Shown in pieces: positions 1 through 9,053 of a stretch of DNA of 39,755 nt (within the stretch, counting starts at the first letter, position 1; each line of letters opens with the position of its first letter). The stretch is from positions 1-39,755 of the forward strand of contig CANGJP010000016.1 of NCBI GenBank assembly GCA_947454465.1. Direction: 5' to 3'. Source of the DNA: Pseudomonadota bacterium (GTDB taxonomy: Bacteria > Pseudomonadota > Gammaproteobacteria > Steroidobacterales > Steroidobacteraceae). Both the position numbers and the translations under genes were made by a program. The notes under the pieces were generated by a model, which made no database searches, was not told where the DNA came from, and saw nothing but the letters and a program-made list of their open reading frames with translations.

Positions 1-3000
1 CGTCGTTAATCGGCTGAAGCACTGGCATGGTGAAATTTGCCGCCCATGAAGCAGTTTCAACGATGTGCTGGGACTGGGCTTGCTGCACATAAGCTGAAGA
101 GGAATGCGCTTTAGTGACGTGATCAGGCTCATCAGTTAAAGGTTCTACTGGTCCATTAAATCCTTCCCCATACTGATCAACAAGATCTTGTAATTGGCCC
201 ACGTCTAGCTGTATAGACTGACTGGCACTGCCTTGATTGGTTAACTCACTCGGAAGATTGGGTGGCGCCAATTCTAATGGATCAACATCTAAGGGTTCGA
301 TAACCTCAATGAGACTAGGCTTCTGCCTCAACTCAAGGTCAAGCCGATCCTCGAGTGAAGCCAGCTGGTTAAGCAGGTGTGTCTGCGAAATAAAGTATCC
401 AGTACCCTCGTCAAGATGCTCTATAATTTGCTCGATTGCTCTGACCGCATCCCACAACAGCTGCAGCCCAGCTTCAGGCAGCGGCAGCCCATTATTAAAT
501 AACTTACTGATATAACGATTTATCGGCTCAGCAAGCTTGATCCCTTGACGGGCACCCGCCGCTTTCGATGCCCCACTTAATGTATGACACGCCCTGTGCA
601 AGGCTTCAGTGATGGGATGAGGAGGCAAAAATTCGCTGCACACTTGCAGATACTCTCGAATCTGAGCTAAATGACAGGCTACTTCCTTTGCATAGATATC
701 ATGCAGTGATGGATCTGTCGCTGTAGCGGGCTCAGGCATAAAGTCCGCATCCCCCACCGAGTTATCCACCACTGACTCTGCATCATCTTCCTCTTCTGAA
801 TGAGTAGGGCCACTATGTGCGATGGCATGGGCAATGGCGATCAATCCAGCGATATTTTGCTCCGGTGCTCGACCGGCCTCGAGCTGCTCTATCAGCTCGG
901 GTAATGCCTTAATGGCTAACTGAAACAATTCGACTATTTCAGGAGATCGCTCCAGTGTCTGGCTGATGATGCGGTTAAGAATAGACTCAATCGACCACGC
1001 AAATTCACCAATCAACTGCGCACCCACTAACCGACCACTGCCTTTTAATGTATGAAATGAGCGTCTTATTCCTATCAATGCCTCGTGATCAAGAGGATTG
1101 GCTTCCCAGCGTGGCAACAAGCTCTGCAAACGAAACACCTCATCACGAGCTTCTTCAATAAAAAGCTCCAAGAACTCAGGATCGGTTTTATCGTCTGGAC
1201 GCTTGAGAACAGGCGGCAGTTTCAACTGCAATACGGAACCTGAAGACGTATTGATTGGCGTCGTGTTCTGAGCTTTCAGTACGCCCGTGGCTGCAGTGAC
1301 TGCCGATACATCTACCTTCCCTGATTTTTCCAACTGTACAAGCAATGCGTGCTCAGGAACTTGTTCAACCAACAAGCCCAATTCACGTAGAGATTGATCT
1401 GCCGAATCTAGCATCTGCCAGTAATCACCAAGACCTATCTGTAATCCCTCTAGATAATATTCAACGGCAACGATAGCATCCGCTAAGCGCTCCATTTTTT
1501 CTGTCGCTTCTGCAACCAAAGGGGCACGAACGCAATTTGGTAAGGCACTTTTAATACGCTCAGTGACTGCTGCCGCTCGTACTTTGCCAAGCATGACCAT
1601 GGCTGCATGAATGTCTCGAATCAGATAGGACACCTGATCTAGAGTTTGGGCCTCACCCTGACCTTCCATTGCAAGCGCAATCACTTCTTTGATTCGTGCA
1701 ACATTAACAATGCACTCACGCAACACCGCTGCGGATACTTGCTGGAATTCACTATCGTACTCATCTACACCCTGAGAACCAATAAGCTCATCTTTATTAA
1801 TAGTCTTTGAAGGTTGCACCAGTTCCAGCAACTGTCCGTCGAGACGATCTTCTATACTGATTAACGATGACGCCATAGCCATCAAACTGGCTTCGTCTAA
1901 TTGAGCATGATTCTCTATTTTTTCTTGCAGGGTGCTCGCCTGATGCTGAACACTCACTCGTAACTCACCCAATCCCAAAACACCGAGGGTATCACCGATC
2001 TTTTTCAACAACTCAAGTTGAGGAAGCAAACTATCTATTGGCGCGCCGTCTTTGCGCACGTACAAATCCAGCGCATCTTTAACACGAGCAAGATCTTCAG
2101 CAATGGCCGTAGCCACGGTTTTCATTAACTTAACCGAAGGTGCCGATAGACTCTCCCTAGCCGCCTCAACCTGCGCATCAAGCGGTAATAATTCATCCAA
2201 GCGAAATGATTTTCTAACAGCAGCAATACGTACACCATGACTGGTTGCTCGCGCTACGTAGTACAAAAGATTATTGAGCAAATCAATAGGTGGCTCTTGA
2301 GTAAAGAGCATCTCTCCTTCTTCGTACAAACGCTTCATCTGTCGATCAGCCTGACCAAGCAAGCGTTTGATTGAAGCCGTACTTTCTAAACCCTGCTCTT
2401 TAAGAGCCTCAAGCACAGCCCCGACAACCCACCACAACTGAAACACGGCCTGTATTGTCGCAACCTGCTCAAGTCTTGCAGCCGCACGAGCCATGATTTC
2501 TATATTCTGATCAAGCCGTTCTCCCTTAATTAAACCCAGCAAGCCAAGTTGAAAGCGGGTACGCATTCTGCGCGCCCAATAAGACACTGAGTTATCTGAC
2601 TTGGCATCCTGGGTCTGCACAGGATTCGGTTGTTTATCCGACCTGAGATTTAATAGTAATAAGGTACCTTCCGATAACAGCGCCTGTCCCCGCGCAGCAC
2701 GCAAATCATTAAGCAAGGGCAACAGAATCAGCGCCATATCAAGACCGCCAGCCATCACACGATCTAAATAAGCGGGCAGCTGCACCATCGCTCGCAACAG
2801 TGCATCAAGCCCCTCAACCAAGTGCAACTGTGCCTCAATATGATCAATGAGGTACTGCACCAATTGCTCCATCTCCTCCACTAAGAGCGCCGCCCCATAG
2901 ACCTCCACCATGCGCAATGCACCATGAACGTGATGCAAATGATCACGACACTTAATTAAAATCTCGATCTGGTCTTGCTGCTCACCAAACAACTCTAATG

Positions 3001-3076
3001 CTATGCGCGCCTCATTGAGCTCATCATTTAACTCACGCGTAACCAGATGCAGCGCTTGCGTAGATACCTCGCTCAT
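1..3076 (-). CDS. chpA: ChpA, Pil-Chp chemotaxis histidine kinase (N-terminal part, cut by window edge)
   Basis: This is the CheA-like hybrid kinase of the Pil-Chp system, which controls type IV pilus twitching and surface responses. About 1,025 residues are visible and the frame is still open at base 1, so the CheA core, CheW-like and receiver domains would lie outside. I translated the reverse strand. It begins MSEVSTQALHLV, and an Hpt-like segment with HHVHGALRMVE follows near residue 45. Further Hpt motifs HTLKGSGRLVG (His codon at 1052-1054) and HTLSGASKAAG (His codon at 584-586) are in the same frame, as expected for the multi-Hpt array of ChpA. The ATG at 3074-3076 is the only in-frame start after a stop, with GGAG upstream. 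It is the last visible gene of the pilG-pilH-pilI-pilJ-chpA operon. Confidence 0.92.
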   Translation of the reverse strand, partial: MSEVSTQALHLVTRELNDELNEARIALELFGEQQDQIEILIKCRDHLHHVHGALRMVEVYGAALLVEEMEQLVQYLIDHIEAQLHLVEGLDALLRAMVQLPAYLDRVMAGGLDMALILLPLLNDLRAARGQALLSEGTLLLLNLRSDKQPNPVQTQDAKSDNSVSYWARRMRTRFQLGLLGLIKGERLDQNIEIMARAAARLEQVATIQAVFQLWWVVGAVLEALKEQGLESTASIKRLLGQADRQMKRLYEEGEMLFTQEPPIDLLNNLLYYVARATSHGVRIAAVRKSFRLDELLPLDAQVEAARESLSAPSVKLMKTVATAIAEDLARVKDALDLYVRKDGAPIDSLLPQLELLKKIGDTLGVLGLGELRVSVQHQASTLQEKIENHAQLDEASLMAMASSLISIEDRLDGQLLELVQPSKTINKDELIGSQGVDEYDSEFQQVSAAVLRECIVNVARIKEVIALAMEGQGEAQTLDQVSYLIRDIHAAMVMLGKVRAAAVTERIKSALPNCVRAPLVAEATEKMERLADAIVAVEYYLEGLQIGLGDYWQMLDSADQSLRELGLLVEQVPEHALLVQLEKSGKVDVSAVTAATGVLKAQNTTPINTSSGSVLQLKLPPVLKRPDDKTDPEFLELFIEEARDEVFRLQSLLPRWEANPLDHEALIGIRRSFHTLKGSGRLVGAQLIGEFAWSIESILNRIISQTLERSPEIVELFQLAIKALPELIEQLEAGRAPEQNIAGLIAIAHAIAHSGPTHSEEEDDAESVVDNSVGDADFMPEPATATDPSLHDIYAKEVACHLAQIREYLQVCSEFLPPHPITEALHRACHTLSGASKAAGARQGIKLAEPINRYISKLFNNGLPLPEAGLQLLWDAVRAIEQIIEHLDEGTGYFISQTHLLNQLASLEDRLDLELRQKPSLIEVIEPLDVDPLELAPPNLPSELTNQGSASQSIQLDVGQLQDLVDQYGEGFNGPVEPLTDEPDHVTKAHSSSAYVQQAQSQHIVETASWAANFTMPVLQPIND

Positions 3077-3130
3077 TCGTTTATCGCTCCAGCGATCACG
3101 CCCTTCCTCGATATATAATCCTTCATGGCT

Positions 3131-4468
3131 TTAGGCGCCCTCGGATGAGGCACTTCCGCCTTGCCGAATCATTAATGTTTTTGATTTATCATCCGATTCG
3201 CTAGTTATCATTACATCAGTTTGATGCTCTAAAAAAGTCGGCATCGGTAATTTAAAACCAGCAACAGATTTACGCATCAAGCTCGAAAGCTGCGCCAATT
3301 TACTGATTGATGTGGAGGTAACCGCACTATTATCTGCCGTCTGCGCACTGATTTCGCGTAGTACCTGCATATTGCGTGCGATCTTTTGTGCGGATTCTGA
3401 CTGCAGACGCGCACTAGCGGATATGTTTTGGACTAGGTTCGCAATCTGGTTAGACACTAGCTCTATTTCTTGCAGTGCCGACCCTGCATTCTCCGCGAGC
3501 AACGCCCCACTGACAACATCAGTGGTACTGCGCTCCATTGATTCAACCGCTTCATTGGTATCAGACTGAATGGTACGAACCAAAAGATCAATCTGCTTAG
3601 TGGCTTGTGCAGCACGCTCAGCAAGCCGTTGCACCTCATCGGCAACGACTGCGAATCCACGCCCCGCTTCACCTGCCATCGATGCTTGAATAGAAGCATT
3701 GAGCGCCAAAATATTTGTTTGCTCAGCTAAGTCATTAATCAACTCAACAATATTGCCGATTTCCTGAGAGCTCTCACCCAAACGCTTGATGCGCTTAGAC
3801 GTATCCTGAATCGTTTCACGAATAACGTTCATACCGTCAATGGTGCGCCGCACCGCATCGCCACCCTTATGAGCGACCTCTACCGAATGCCTTGCCACAT
3901 GAGCCGAACGTTCTGCATTACTAGACACCTGCTCAATGGAGGAAGCCATCGCTACTACCGATTCAGAAGCTGCACTAACTTGCTTAGCTTGCTGGACAGA
4001 TGCTTTAGCCAAATGACCTGAGGAGGCAAGCGCCTGTCGCGCTGAACCATCCAGCGCCACTGCAGTTTTATTAATGGTAGAGACCAGCTCACGCAATGCC
4101 TCAATGGCATAGTTAATTGAATCTGCAATTGCACCTGTCACATGCTCAGTGACTGTTGCTTTAACAGTGAGGTCACCTTCTGCGAGCGTAGTAATTTCAT
4201 CAAGTAAACGCAAAATTGCAGCTTGGTTCTGCTCATTCTGTGTACGTTGTTTTTCACTGGTACGACGTAAATCGGCCGTGACTAGCTGTATAACAATCAA
4301 CGCGACAAGCGCCCCCACCGCCACCCCAAGCAATACAGCAGCCACATCAACACTGATCGCCAACACATTAATAAACAGGATGGCACCCGCACCGACAACC
4401 GAAATCAATGCAATGACCATGAGTAGCGTCGCATATCGAATACTGATTGTTTTAAAGTTATTAATCAT
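3131..4468 (-). CDS. pilJ: PilJ, methyl-accepting chemoreceptor of the Pil-Chp system, lacking the periplasmic sensor domain
   Basis: PilJ is the inner-membrane chemoreceptor that feeds ChpA through PilI. The 445-residue product has two membrane segments (about residues 12-35 and 38-63) separated by only a few residues. A HAMP-like stretch (LLDEITTLAEGDLTVKA, near residue 88) and the PilJ-specific segment TGAIADSINYAIEALREL follow. The cytoplasmic methyl-accepting hairpin contains ASMAGEAGRGFAVVADEV. From memory, P. aeruginosa PilJ has about 680 residues, with some 260 periplasmic residues between its two membrane helices; these are missing here. The gene starts 20 bp after pilI ends, so no longer N-terminus fits. 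The cytoplasmic half is close to PilJ, so the identity is firm despite the truncated architecture. Confidence 0.93.
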   Translation of the reverse strand: MINNFKTISIRYATLLMVIALISVVGAGAILFINVLAISVDVAAVLLGVAVGALVALIVIQLVTADLRRTSEKQRTQNEQNQAAILRLLDEITTLAEGDLTVKATVTEHVTGAIADSINYAIEALRELVSTINKTAVALDGSARQALASSGHLAKASVQQAKQVSAASESVVAMASSIEQVSSNAERSAHVARHSVEVAHKGGDAVRRTIDGMNVIRETIQDTSKRIKRLGESSQEIGNIVELINDLAEQTNILALNASIQASMAGEAGRGFAVVADEVQRLAERAAQATKQIDLLVRTIQSDTNEAVESMERSTTDVVSGALLAENAGSALQEIELVSNQIANLVQNISASARLQSESAQKIARNMQVLREISAQTADNSAVTSTSISKLAQLSSLMRKSVAGFKLPMPTFLEHQTDVMITSESDDKSKTLMIRQGGSASSEGA

Positions 4469-4488
4469 AAACCTCCTACTTTTGCAGC

Positions 4489-5052
4489 CTATTGGGCAGC
4501 CCCCATTAGGAATTCATTGCTTTCTAGCAATGCACTTAAGCTAAGAACCGGCGCCACTTCGCCACCGCGCCGAAAGGCGCCTGCTAAATACCGATCACAA
4601 TTTAGAATCGTAGCCGGAGGTTGTGCACTGAACTCCTGATCTATGAAGCGACGGAACCCCATGACCTCATCCACAAGTAAGCCAGCTGGAACATCGCGAT
4701 TATTGGGAACTAAAATCCGCGCGTTGCGCCCTATCTGAGTTACTGCCCCCCCTAGGAAAGCACGCAGATCTATAATCGGTAACACTTGCCCCCGCAGATT
4801 AATTAACCCACGAATCCAATAATGGGCACCGGGCACCCTCGTCAATGCAGCGGGCACACTCATGACTTCACGAAGCTCATCACGTGCAACTAAAAAAGTT
4901 TCGGTGGCCACACGAAATGCCACACCCACCCATGCAGCACCTGAGCCCTCAACAGGAATCTGGCCAGCTTGTGCCGCGCGCGCGCGCCTCTCAATCTCTA
5001 ACAACAGCTGATAAGGACGTTCCCTTAATGAATGCAAATCTACTGCGGACAT
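4489..5052 (-). CDS. pilI: PilI, CheW-like adaptor of the Pil-Chp system
   Basis: PilI is a CheW-domain scaffold that couples the PilJ receptor to the ChpA kinase at the cytoplasmic face of the inner membrane. The 187-residue product is about the length of PilI proteins. It has typical CheW features: VPAALTRVPGAHYWIRGLIN around residues 86-105, LRGQVLPIIDLRAFLGG directly after, and LLVDEVMGFRR near residue 125. It lies between pilH (29 bp upstream) and pilJ (20 bp downstream) on the same strand, clearly one operon. No signal peptide or membrane segment is visible. Confidence 0.93.
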   Translation of the reverse strand: MSAVDLHSLRERPYQLLLEIERRARAAQAGQIPVEGSGAAWVGVAFRVATETFLVARDELREVMSVPAALTRVPGAHYWIRGLINLRGQVLPIIDLRAFLGGAVTQIGRNARILVPNNRDVPAGLLVDEVMGFRRFIDQEFSAQPPATILNCDRYLAGAFRRGGEVAPVLSLSALLESNEFLMGAAQ

Positions 5053-5081
5053 GCTAAATCCATCGCTCCTTCTTATTGCTT

Positions 5082-5447
5082 TTATGACACCAGGGCTGAC
5101 CGCGCTTTTGACAACAGTACCTCAGCAGATACCGGCTTGATCAAATAATCAATTGCCCCTTGGCGCATCCCCCAAATCCGATCCGTTTCCTGATCTTTTG
5201 AGGTCACCATCACCACCGGAATTTGCTTAGTATCAGGATCAGAAGCCAATTTACGGGTAGCCTGAAACCCATTGACCCCAGGCATTACCACATCCATGAA
5301 AATCAAATCGGGTTTCAATTGCCGCGCTTTTTCATAACCCTCCGCACCCTCGGCAGCAGATACGATCTGATAACCATGGCGTTCTAGGATAGTTTTCATG
5401 GCATGAACTTCAGTCGGGGAATCGTCAACAATGAGGATAAGCGGCAT
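5082..5447 (-). CDS. pilH: PilH, single-domain response regulator
   Basis: This is a stand-alone CheY-like receiver of 121 residues. In the Pil-Chp system PilH counteracts PilG and influences pilus retraction. Visible receiver residues are the acidic pair D8-D9, phospho-acceptor D52 in FMDVVMPG, T82 in MVTSKD and K104 in YLIKP. PilH rather than PilG is supported by the MPLILIVDDSPTE start, the DRIWGMRQGAIDYLIKPV stretch and the position directly after pilG (6-bp gap). An AAGGAA ribosome-binding site lies inside the 3' end of pilG, which suggests tight coupling. Confidence 0.93.
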   Translation of the reverse strand: MPLILIVDDSPTEVHAMKTILERHGYQIVSAAEGAEGYEKARQLKPDLIFMDVVMPGVNGFQATRKLASDPDTKQIPVVMVTSKDQETDRIWGMRQGAIDYLIKPVSAEVLLSKARSALVS

Positions 5448-5453
5448 GATTAA

Positions 5454-5876
5454 TTAATTTCCTTGGGTGGCCACATGCCCGACATGGGTTTCAATCGCAG
5501 TCAATAACTCATCCTTAGTAAATGGCTTGGTAAGGTAATGCTCGGACCCAACGATGCGACCACGAGCACGATCAAACAGACCATCCTTACTCGATAGCAT
5601 GATGACCGGAATCGACTTAAAGACCTTGTTGTGCTTAATGAGGGAACAAGTCTGATAACCATCTAGACGCGGCATCATAATATCGACAAAGACGATGTCT
5701 GGCTGATGATCCGCGATTTTGGACAGTGCATCAAACCCATCCACTGCGGTGAACACCCGACACCCTTCTTTAACAAGTAGGGTTTCAGCCGTGCGGCGGA
5801 TCGTTTTACTATCATCAATGATCAGCACTTTCAGGCCAGCCAAACGCAATTTTTCACTATTCGCCCCGTTCATCAT
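5454..5876 (-). CDS. pilG: PilG, single-domain response regulator
   Basis: PilG is the CheY-like output regulator of the Pil-Chp pathway and promotes pilus extension. The frame can be extended to a TTG at 5894, but GAGG sits 5 bases before the ATG at 5876, so a 140-residue protein starting MMNGANSEK is preferred; the adjacent ATG at 5873 is also possible. Receiver residues in this numbering are D21-D22 and phospho-acceptor D65 in VDIMMPRLDGYQT, followed by MLSSKDGLFD and YLTKPF. The phrases DDSKTIRRTAETLL and RGRIVGSEHYLTKPF are diagnostic of PilG. It is first in the operon and divergent from gshB across a 199-bp gap. Confidence 0.94.
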   Translation of the reverse strand: MMNGANSEKLRLAGLKVLIIDDSKTIRRTAETLLVKEGCRVFTAVDGFDALSKIADHQPDIVFVDIMMPRLDGYQTCSLIKHNKVFKSIPVIMLSSKDGLFDRARGRIVGSEHYLTKPFTKDELLTAIETHVGHVATQGN

Positions 5877-6075
5877 GAATACCTCAAGGCTCAAACTAAT
5901 ACCCCATTACTGGGATTGCTATAGTGGCTGGCTTTTAACATATTGATATAGTCACTGCCATCGCCTTACTGAGTATAGTATGCAACCAAATACTGCTTCT
6001 GTCCGGCCAAATCACCCAGCTAGAATTTGTAAGCATACCCGTTAACACCGACTGATGCAGGTTAGAGATCAGCAC

Positions 6076-7053
6076 ATGAAAAGCAGAGAAAACAACCGCG
6101 CCCGTTCCTTACGGATCGCCGTCGTAATGGATCCCATTGATAGCATCAAACCAGCAAAGGACTCCACCCTGGCCATGATGCTGAGCGCACAAGATCGCGG
6201 ACATACACTATTTTATGTAGAACAGCGGGACTTATGGCTACGAGATGGGACAGCCTGGGGACGGATTCGTCCTATCGAGGTTCGCGATAACCTTGAAAAC
6301 TGGGCCACCCTTGGTGCTGAACAGACCGAAAAACTGGGCAGCATGGACATCATTCTGATGCGTAAAGACCCACCCTTTGACATGGAATACATCTACACCA
6401 CTTATATCTTGGAGCGCGCCGAAACGCAGGGTGCATTAGTTTTAAACAAACCGTCTGGCCTTCGGGACATGAACGAAAAAGTTTATACCGCCTGGTTTGC
6501 CCATTGCTGCGCCCCTACTCTCATTACCCGCGACATGGGTGACATGCATGGCTTCTTAAATGAACATCAACAAATTGTCTGTAAACCATTACATGGCATG
6601 GGGGGGCGCTCCATCTTTGTCATCAAGCAACATGATAAGAATGCGAACGTCATATTCGAGACCATGACCCACTACGGTAGTCAATTCGCCATTGTGCAGA
6701 AGTACCTACCCGAGATAGTAGAAAGTGGAGACTCGCGTATCCTTATCATCGACGGCGAAGCCGCACCTTATGCACTGGCGCGAATCCCCTCTAGCACCGA
6801 TAACCGCGGCAATCTTGCAGCGGGCGCACAAGGCAAAGGACGTGAACTCAATGACCGTGACAAGTGGCTCGTCAGTCAGATTGGTCCAGTATTACGTGAA
6901 CGCGGCATGCTATTTGTCGGCATCGACGTCATCGGCGGCTACGTCACCGAAATCAATGTCACCAGCCCAACCGGCATCCGGGAACTTGATAAACAGTTCA
7001 AATGTGATATCGCCAGTTTGTTCATTAAAGCTATTGAGCTGCGCTTCAGCTAA
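6076..7053 (+). CDS. gshB: Glutathione synthetase
   Basis: GshB joins gamma-glutamylcysteine and glycine using ATP, the second step of glutathione synthesis in the cytosol. The start region reads IAVVMDPIDSIKPAKDST, the conserved opening of bacterial GshB. The ATP-grasp part carries CKPLHGMGGRSIF, VQKYLPEI, a GD/RI-rich strand, and VTEINVTSPTGIRELDK near the C-terminus. I chose the ATG at 6076 because AGAGA precedes it at a usable distance; an in-frame ATG at 6055 would add seven residues and has no visible ribosome-binding site. Length (325 residues) is normal. It diverges from pilG, an arrangement also known in Pseudomonas. Confidence 0.95.
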   Translation: MKSRENNRARSLRIAVVMDPIDSIKPAKDSTLAMMLSAQDRGHTLFYVEQRDLWLRDGTAWGRIRPIEVRDNLENWATLGAEQTEKLGSMDIILMRKDPPFDMEYIYTTYILERAETQGALVLNKPSGLRDMNEKVYTAWFAHCCAPTLITRDMGDMHGFLNEHQQIVCKPLHGMGGRSIFVIKQHDKNANVIFETMTHYGSQFAIVQKYLPEIVESGDSRILIIDGEAAPYALARIPSSTDNRGNLAAGAQGKGRELNDRDKWLVSQIGPVLRERGMLFVGIDVIGGYVTEINVTSPTGIRELDKQFKCDIASLFIKAIELRFS

Positions 7054-7057
7054 GTCC

Positions 7058-8107
7058 TTGAGAATACTGCCTCTGTTATTATGCTGCTTGCTTACGGCCT
7101 GCCTGCAACAGGAGGAGCAACGCTATGACAGCGAATTCATTGCGATGGGCACTTGGGTACGAATTTCTATCTGGACTGGTAGCACAACCCATGCTGCTTC
7201 AATCACTCAACAAATCGAAAATCAATTAAAACAGCAAGGTATCGATTGGTATCCCTGGAGTGAAGACTCGCATAGCGAACTTCGTCGCCTGAACGCCGCA
7301 CTCAATAAAGGGGCTACCTTTAACGCATCAGATGATTTACTCCAGCTTTTAAAAATGTCCATGCGCATGCATCTAGCCAGTGAAGGTTTCTTTGATCCTG
7401 CCGTGATGCCCATGACTGCTGCCTGGGGGTTTGCCAATTATCCGCAACCAACCCTGACCACACTCCCCAGCACTACATTTTTACGCTCCTGGCAACGATC
7501 ACGCCCAAAACTGACTGACCTGATCCTTCAAGATCATTTTGTCAGCAGCGCACGACACGATCTACAACTGGACCTAGGAGCCATCGCCAAAGGTTATGCT
7601 CTGGATCTGGTCAAGCAACACTTACATCAATCCGGCATTTCGCAAGCCTGCATTAACCTCGGCGGCCAACTTTTAGTAATAGGCAAATCATTGCCCGCAA
7701 CCTGTACGTGGATTCATTTACAAAATCCTCGGTCTAATGACTCACTGGGGAAAATTAAATTAATGGATGGGGAAAGTATTTCTACCTCAGGCGATTACCA
7801 ACGCAATGCCCTCGTAGATGGAAACTTGATTCACCACCTACTCGATCCCTACACCGGGGCACCCGTCCCTCATACCCAATCAGTAACGGTCATTGCTTCC
7901 AGCGCTGCACTGGCTGATGCTGCCTCCACCGCACTCATGGCGGCCGGCCCTGCACACTGGCGAGCGATTGCCAAAAAATTAGGTATTCGTGAAGCATTAC
8001 GCATCGATACCTCTGGTAAGATCGAAGTGTCTACGGCACTGTATAGTCGTTTAACGTTATCCCCGCAGACCCTACATAGCCACCCCATCCAGCTTGTTGC
8101 TTTGTGA
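7058..8107 (+). CDS. ApbE-family FMN transferase, predicted lipoprotein
   Basis: ApbE proteins covalently attach FMN to threonines of Na+-translocating or other periplasmic flavoproteins. The product has GTWVRISIW early on and LDLGAIAKGYALD followed by INLGGQLLVIG in the middle. SISTSGDYQ and HHLLDPYTGAPV come next, then AALADAASTALMAAG, all ApbE landmarks in order. The open frame extends back into gshB, but that part is not credible. A TTG at 7058, four bases after the gshB stop, gives MRILPLLLCCLLTAC, a short lipoprotein signal with lipobox LTAC, so 349 residues are proposed. A TTG at 7034 is the alternative. No FMN-acceptor partner is visible in the window. It overlaps the next gene by four bases (GTGA). 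Confidence 0.88.
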   Translation: MRILPLLLCCLLTACLQQEEQRYDSEFIAMGTWVRISIWTGSTTHAASITQQIENQLKQQGIDWYPWSEDSHSELRRLNAALNKGATFNASDDLLQLLKMSMRMHLASEGFFDPAVMPMTAAWGFANYPQPTLTTLPSTTFLRSWQRSRPKLTDLILQDHFVSSARHDLQLDLGAIAKGYALDLVKQHLHQSGISQACINLGGQLLVIGKSLPATCTWIHLQNPRSNDSLGKIKLMDGESISTSGDYQRNALVDGNLIHHLLDPYTGAPVPHTQSVTVIASSAALADAASTALMAAGPAHWRAIAKKLGIREALRIDTSGKIEVSTALYSRLTLSPQTLHSHPIQLVAL

Positions 8108-9030
8108 ACACCGTTGACCCCAGTCCAGCATCAACACTGATTGATGCCGCAACATTGGAATTAGAATCCATCCTGCAACGACGCGAAGCAATTGCGCCAG
8201 TAGGCGATCGCCTGCTTACCACCATTTTTATAGTGGCATTACTGCATGTAATACTCATTACCGGCGTCACGTTTGTAGGGCCTGTCAACACAAACAACGA
8301 GACTGCGCCCACTCTAGAAGTCCTATTATTAAACAACCCGTCACCCAGCCGTGAAGCAAATAAGGACGCTGTATATATCGCTCAACGCAGTCAGGCCGGC
8401 ATAGGCAATGCTCAAAAAAAACAACATGCGGCCATGCCGGAGGACTCTCCAATCGCTGCAATTAATCAGGGCACGCAAAACGGCAACGAACGTCACAATA
8501 CCGAAGCGGTAAATGGAAAACCATCCGTTGAGAGGATCGCAAGTCGCGCCAAACAATCCGAACTGGCTTATCAAACTGGTAGCGATACCCCAACAGGCAT
8601 CAATCACTCAGCACTGGCACTCAGCACAACACCACCCAGCCCCATCATCACCAGCTCGACCGAGACCGAGTTACGTCTCAGCGGTCCACTTATCCACGAA
8701 GCCATCGTCATACCGGATACTACAGAATCCCGACTGGCCCCCTACCTAAATAGCTGGAAACGCAAAATTGAACGCATTGGCACATTAAATTATCCGCGCG
8801 CTGCACGTGGCGGTAACCGACAAGGCAATCCCGTTGTGGAGGTCACCATCACTGCGAATGGTTTACTGAAATCTGCAACTATACAACGATCCAGCGGCAA
8901 CAAATCAGTGGATCAAGCAGCGCTGACGATCCTGAAACGGGCAGCACCCTTTGATCCTTTCTCGACGGATCTCAAACAGGACTACGATCAATTGCGATTT
9001 GCCTACGAATGGCAATTCATCACGGAGTAG
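8104..9030 (+). CDS. TonB-family energy transducer (TonB3-like)
   Basis: TonB proteins transmit the inner-membrane proton motive force to outer-membrane receptors. The GTG start at 8104 overlaps the apbE-like stop, giving 308 residues. Residues about 39-60 (LLTTIFIVALLHVILITGV) form the single N-terminal membrane anchor. A long polar periplasmic linker follows, and residues about 215-305 are the TonB C-terminal domain, with LNYPRAARGGNRQGNPVVEV and SSGNKSVDQAAL. In P. aeruginosa the tonB3 gene (PA0406) lies beside gshB and pilG and is needed for twitching, so this is probably the equivalent gene. The functional link is inferred from position. No exbB or exbD is visible here. Confidence 0.87.
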   Translation: MNTVDPSPASTLIDAATLELESILQRREAIAPVGDRLLTTIFIVALLHVILITGVTFVGPVNTNNETAPTLEVLLLNNPSPSREANKDAVYIAQRSQAGIGNAQKKQHAAMPEDSPIAAINQGTQNGNERHNTEAVNGKPSVERIASRAKQSELAYQTGSDTPTGINHSALALSTTPPSPIITSSTETELRLSGPLIHEAIVIPDTTESRLAPYLNSWKRKIERIGTLNYPRAARGGNRQGNPVVEVTITANGLLKSATIQRSSGNKSVDQAALTILKRAAPFDPFSTDLKQDYDQLRFAYEWQFITE

Positions 9031-9053
9031 ATCATGACGGCGATACAAAATCG

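Noticed and set aside
6725-7057. Long N-terminal extension of the ApbE-like frame
   Set aside because: It overlaps gshB almost entirely and is not ApbE-like; the lipoprotein signal begins only after the gshB stop.
9031-9053. TGACG...CGTCA pairing as a terminator between the convergent tonB-like and GloVer genes
   Set aside because: The stem is only five pairs with no T run, so it is too weak to call.
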